Positions 61,074-64,000 of a stretch of DNA of 64,000 nucleotides are shown one piece after another. How positions within the stretch are numbered: the first letter of the stretch is position 1; every line of letters begins with the position of its first letter. The translations under genes were made by a program, and so were the position numbers. The stretch spans positions 91,169,994-91,233,993 of the forward strand of contig NC_133932.1 of the NCBI RefSeq assembly GCF_031877795.1, given 5' to 3'. Origin of the DNA: Strix aluco (Eukaryota; Chordata; Aves; Strigiformes; Strigidae). Under the pieces are notes generated by a model that saw only the letters and a list, made by a program, of their open reading frames with translations, was not told where the DNA came from and did no database searches.

Positions 61074-61227
61074 ATCATTGAAGTTGGATTATGTGAAGTC
61101 TTTGAACTGATAAAGGAGACAAGATTTTCTCATCCATCCTTGTGTCTCAGGAGCCTACAAGCCCTACTTAATGTGCTCCAGGGCCAGCAACCAGAAGGCC
61201 TGCAATCAGAGCCTCCTGAAGTCCTAG
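61074..61227 (+). CDS. MYCBP2: MYCBP2 coding exon 4 (residues 195-246)
   Basis: After the TTCTTTAG acceptor the frame reads IIEVGLCEVFELIKETRFSH, then LCLRSLQALLNVLQGQQPEG and ends with one base of codon 246 (CTAG|GTAATA). The match to the mammalian protein I recall is essentially complete. The segment is predicted to be alpha-helical (Leu-rich amphipathic pattern) and belongs to the conserved N-terminal region before the RCC1-like repeats. The +1 phase at the donor is matched by the exon 5 start, where G plus AA makes Glu. Confidence 0.95.
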
Positions 61228-62619
61228 GTAATATTTCATCTGTTACTGTCTTTGTATTCACATGCATCTGTTACGTGTTGGATAGAAGAAAATGGTTACT
61301 AGCAAGTATTTATGAGATAAGAACATGCTTGTTCTCAACTGACTGACTATTCTGGAGTGCGAACTCCTTATGGTCTACCAGTACTTTATCAGCTTAAATC
61401 TTTTGTAGAACAGGAATGTTGGCATGTAAAGGTATATATAAAAAAAGTTATGTCTTGTTGCTGTGTAATGCAGAGTTTCAGTGAAACATAGTAAACCTTA
61501 TAATCTTACAAATTGTTATTCATTTGTCTTACTAAAGCTATAAAATACTTGGTCTTATTTGAAAGAAGATAGTTCTACAGTGAACTTCTTTTGTGATCTG
61601 CTGTTGTAATCTGTAGCTTAACTATTTAATGTTGTAATTTATATAAAGCTGCTAAACAAAGTGTCAGAATTCTTGCTTTTATTTCCTCTGGCCATCCAAA
61701 AGCTTCCCTGAAAATTAATTTTGCTTTTAATGATATTAAAAATAAAAGTTGAACTCCTTATGACTTTGAGTATATGATTGATTATGTGCTTTAGGTTAAA
61801 ACCCAATTATCTTTTGTTAATTCATAGTTTTTACTGGTTTATAGAACTGCAAGGAAGGCTAGGCTGTAGCATCTGCTGTTTAAAAATAAAAAAAGTAAAA
61901 TACATCTTAAGACTTTCTATGTATGTTTTCCTATGTTATGGCTCAACAGTAGTCCATTTCCAAAGACAATAGTAATTTCCTACAGAAAGTTTTTATTTTA
62001 TATTGATGCACAGAGTATTAAAAAGCTATGAAGAAGGCTTTGTTTTGATTACTGCTTTGGTGATTATTTGTATGTGCTATCAAAAAAATAGAGGTCGATT
62101 TCTGTTCACACCTTGACGGTTCTAGATGCTCAGCCACTAAACAGTGCTTGAAAAGAGGCATATGGTCAAAATAATTTTCAATCTTTGATTTGAAATGCTC
62201 ATTTCTGAGAAGTGGGATGTGCTTCAACATGGGTAATGGTCATAAAGATTAGACAAGTTTGGTCAACATCTGCACATCATCTCAGTGATGACATAGACTG
62301 AATAGGCAGGTAAAGTAACTCCTTCTGGCCCATTTCTTATTAATGTGTTCCACTGTAACAGAGGAACTTGGTTTCTCTTGTTCTCTGGCCATTGTGATTA
62401 TCAAGACTTGATGTTTTCTGGCTGAAAAAGAATGAAACATTAAGTATGTTTTAGGCCTATTTAAATGGGATGCTTTCTTTTCCGTCTGGAAGTAGGGCTC
62501 AACATAACATCTGAGAAAAGATGTGTCATGTATTTTGTAAGATTAATTTCCTGTTGACTAGCAAATTGCTTGGTATGATTTTGTGACTTGTGTATGTAAT
62601 TGCTATGTTTTATTTGCAG
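61228..62619 (+). other. MYCBP2: MYCBP2 intron 4 (1.4 kb)
   Basis: GTAATA donor and TTTTATTTGCAG acceptor. AT-rich, without a recognised repeat or exon. Confidence 0.9.
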
Positions 62620-62816
62620 AATCCCTGTTCCAGCTTCTTCTGGAGATAACTGTCCGTAGCACGGGAATGAATGACAGTACAGGACAGTCCTTGACAGCAC
62701 TTTCCTGCGCTTGCCTCTTCAGTTTGGTAGCTGCATGGGGAGAGACAGGAAGAACGTTGCAAGCAATCTCTGCTATCCTCACCAATAATGGCAGCCATGC
62801 TTGTCAGACTATTCAG
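62620..62816 (+). CDS. MYCBP2: MYCBP2 coding exon 5 (residues 246-311)
   Basis: The first two bases complete Glu246, then 65 codons follow: SLFQLLLEITVRSTGMNDST, a small-residue helix with ALSCACLFSLVAAWGETG, and AILTNNGSHACQTIQ at the end. The donor is CAG|GTCTTG, phase 0. This is the most conserved kind of sequence in the window; from memory it differs from the human protein by about one residue (AWGE against SWGE). The pattern of paired helices suggests an armadillo/HEAT-like fold, which is my inference. No insertions or stops are present. Confidence 0.96.
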
Positions 62817-63042
62817 GTCTTGCACTAAAACTTCTCTGTATCTGGGAATTTATGTAAATGATGTGTATGTGAGTTCTGAGAAGATCTATTGTGTAAATTC
62901 AGTTAACTTTTTTCGCCTTACTATTTTTGAGATTAGATAGGTATTTCTTTGTCTCTCTTGAGTTGGAGATAGAACAAAAAATCAACATCTAAAAAATAGT
63001 CATGTTTTTCACTCACTATTTTTCTTTTTTTTTACTGTTCAG
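62817..63042 (+). other. MYCBP2: MYCBP2 intron 5 (226 bp)
   Basis: Short intron with donor GTCTTG and a long T-rich acceptor tract ending ACTGTTCAG. The donor is weak at +3 to +6 (CTTG), so recognition probably relies on exon definition. Confidence 0.92.
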
Positions 63043-63285
63043 GTGCCAACCATTTTAAACTCTCTTCAGCGGAGTGTCCAGGCAGTTCTAGTGGGAAAAA
63101 TCCAAATCCAGGACTGGTTCAGTAATGGGATAAAGAAGGCAGCCTTGATGCACAAATGGCCATTGAAAGAAATATCTGTAGATGAAGATGACCAGTGCCT
63201 ACTTCAGAGCGATGGTTTTTTCCTCTATCTCTTATGTAAAGATGGACTTTACAAAATTGGCTCTGGATATAGCGGAACAGTGAGG
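63043..63285 (+). CDS. MYCBP2: MYCBP2 coding exon 6 (residues 312-392)
   Basis: Eighty-one codons in phase 0 from VPTILNSLQRSVQAVLVGKI through IQDWFSNGIKKAALMHKWPL to a segment with paired Gly and aromatic residues (SDGFFLYLLCKDGLYKIGSG). The latter looks like the first strands of a beta-propeller blade and leads toward the RCC1-like domain, which in the mammalian protein lies further downstream. The donor is AGG|GTAATA. The match to the mammalian protein is nearly complete from memory, with one visible change (S for N in LLQSDG). A GTG at the exon's first codon is the conserved Val312, not a start. Confidence 0.95.
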
Positions 63286-63563
63286 GTAATATGATTTCTT
63301 CTTGTCTGATGAATGCTGGTTAATACTTTAACTTAACTTTTATGCTGTTCGGTTCCATTGAGAATCTTTTGTAGCTTACTAATGATCAGTTTGTCAATTA
63401 GTTTGTCTAAAATTTTCTTGTGATTTCTATAAGAGTTTTACGGCATTTTCTTACAATTTTCACTTCTCAGTATGGTTGAAGACATTGTTACTTAGATGGT
63501 AAATGATTATGTGTAAAATTGTCACTGATATTTTTTAAATTATTGGAAATTTTCACTTTTCAG
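63286..63563 (+). other. MYCBP2: MYCBP2 intron 6 (278 bp)
   Basis: GTAATA donor and TTTTCACTTTTCAG acceptor; AT-rich with no other feature. Confidence 0.92.
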
Positions 63564-63635
63564 GGCCATATATACAACTCTACATCCCGCATCAAAAACA
63601 GAAAGGAAAAAAAGTCTTGGTTAGGCTATGCTCAG
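63564..63635 (+). CDS. MYCBP2: MYCBP2 coding exon 7 (residues 393-416)
   Basis: Twenty-four codons in phase 0, GHIYNSTSRIKNRKEKKSWL then GYAQ, ending CAG|GTAGGT. The basic RIKNRKEKK stretch corresponds to RIRNRKEKK in the mammalian protein as I recall it. The reading frame is still open here, so the gene continues past the right edge with the RCC1-like domain, PHR domains, DOC/APC10-like domain and C-terminal tandem-cysteine RING ligase all missing from this window. Confidence 0.93.
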
Positions 63636-64000
63636 GTAGGTGAATACTTAAAATCTAAAATGTACACCCCATCCCTTATGAGTAATTTTAAAATTAGACT
63701 TAGAATAAGCTTACATGGATATTTGGCTTCTTTTATACAAATCAGTTTTTTGGTACTGACTTTTTAAATTGTGGAAGATGAGGAACATCTGATGGTACTG
63801 GCATATGAAAGGAATAATGAAAAGCATCATTGATTTCTGTTGACACTGTAAAGACTTTCTCAAAATATGATGGTTTAACATGTAAATTTATGAATTGTAC
63901 AGTTGATTGATGTGTGTGTCTTAGGTCAGTGGATGTAAAAATGTGCTGCTGCAACAAAACAGTGTAAAAAAAAAATACTTGAAATATCTATTTGTGAAAA
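63636..64000 (+). other. MYCBP2: start of MYCBP2 intron 7 (partial)
   Basis: After the GTAGGT donor the sequence is AT-rich noncoding DNA to the end of the window, with an A-run near 63966-63974. No acceptor followed by a recognisable MYCBP2 exon occurs. Confidence 0.85.

Noticed and set aside
63043..63045. GTG at the start of exon 6 as a translation start
   Set aside because: It is the first codon of an internal exon directly after a splice acceptor and encodes the conserved Val in the sequence IQVPTI.
1..64000. CRISPR array, operon-like gene cluster or other prokaryotic system
   Set aside because: No regularly spaced repeats or tightly packed genes; the splice structure and repeats are those of a vertebrate nuclear genome.

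Overview
The window looks like vertebrate nuclear DNA from a bird. The evidence is long AT-rich introns, one sharp GC-rich CpG island, GT-AG introns, several CR1 LINE fragments with the avian-type 3' tail (ATTCTRTR-like octamers), and solo LTRs of avian endogenous retroviruses. The LTR type at 10544-11078 is one I associate with neoavian genomes, but I cannot name the species.

Layout. Positions 1 to about 19100 are upstream intergenic DNA. I find no functional gene there, but there are two solo LTRs (10544-11078 on +, about 12474-13338 on -) and one broken, coding-like frame (13417-13848). A CpG island follows at about 19150-21600, with a GC box, a palindromic NRF1-type site and a short upstream ORF. 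The only gene I can name is MYCBP2 (PAM/Highwire/RPM-1 family E3 ubiquitin ligase) on the + strand. Seven coding exons are present, at 20068-20357, 46982-47057, 55958-56173, 61074-61227, 62620-62816, 63043-63285 and 63564-63635. They splice into one open frame of 416 codons with consistent phases. The frame runs off the right edge, so the window holds roughly the first tenth of a protein of about 4,600-4,700 residues in mammals.

Intron 1 (26.6 kb) collected most of the mobile DNA: an antisense LTR (27959-28556), a sense CR1 interrupted by an antisense CR1 (31045-32360), a longer antisense CR1 with reverse transcriptase remains (32514-34281), a weak sense CR1 relic near 37.8 kb and an antisense CR1 of about 2.2 kb (39251-41450). 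Introns 2 to 7 show only low-complexity tracts.

I do not see a new multi-gene system. The points most worth a second look are the GC-AG intron 3 of MYCBP2 with an in-frame alternative GT donor 12 nt downstream, the upstream ORF, a very strong G-quadruplex motif 555 bases before exon 2, the nested CR1 insertion, and the broken 143-codon frame beside an LTR. Family comparisons are from memory; no database search was run.
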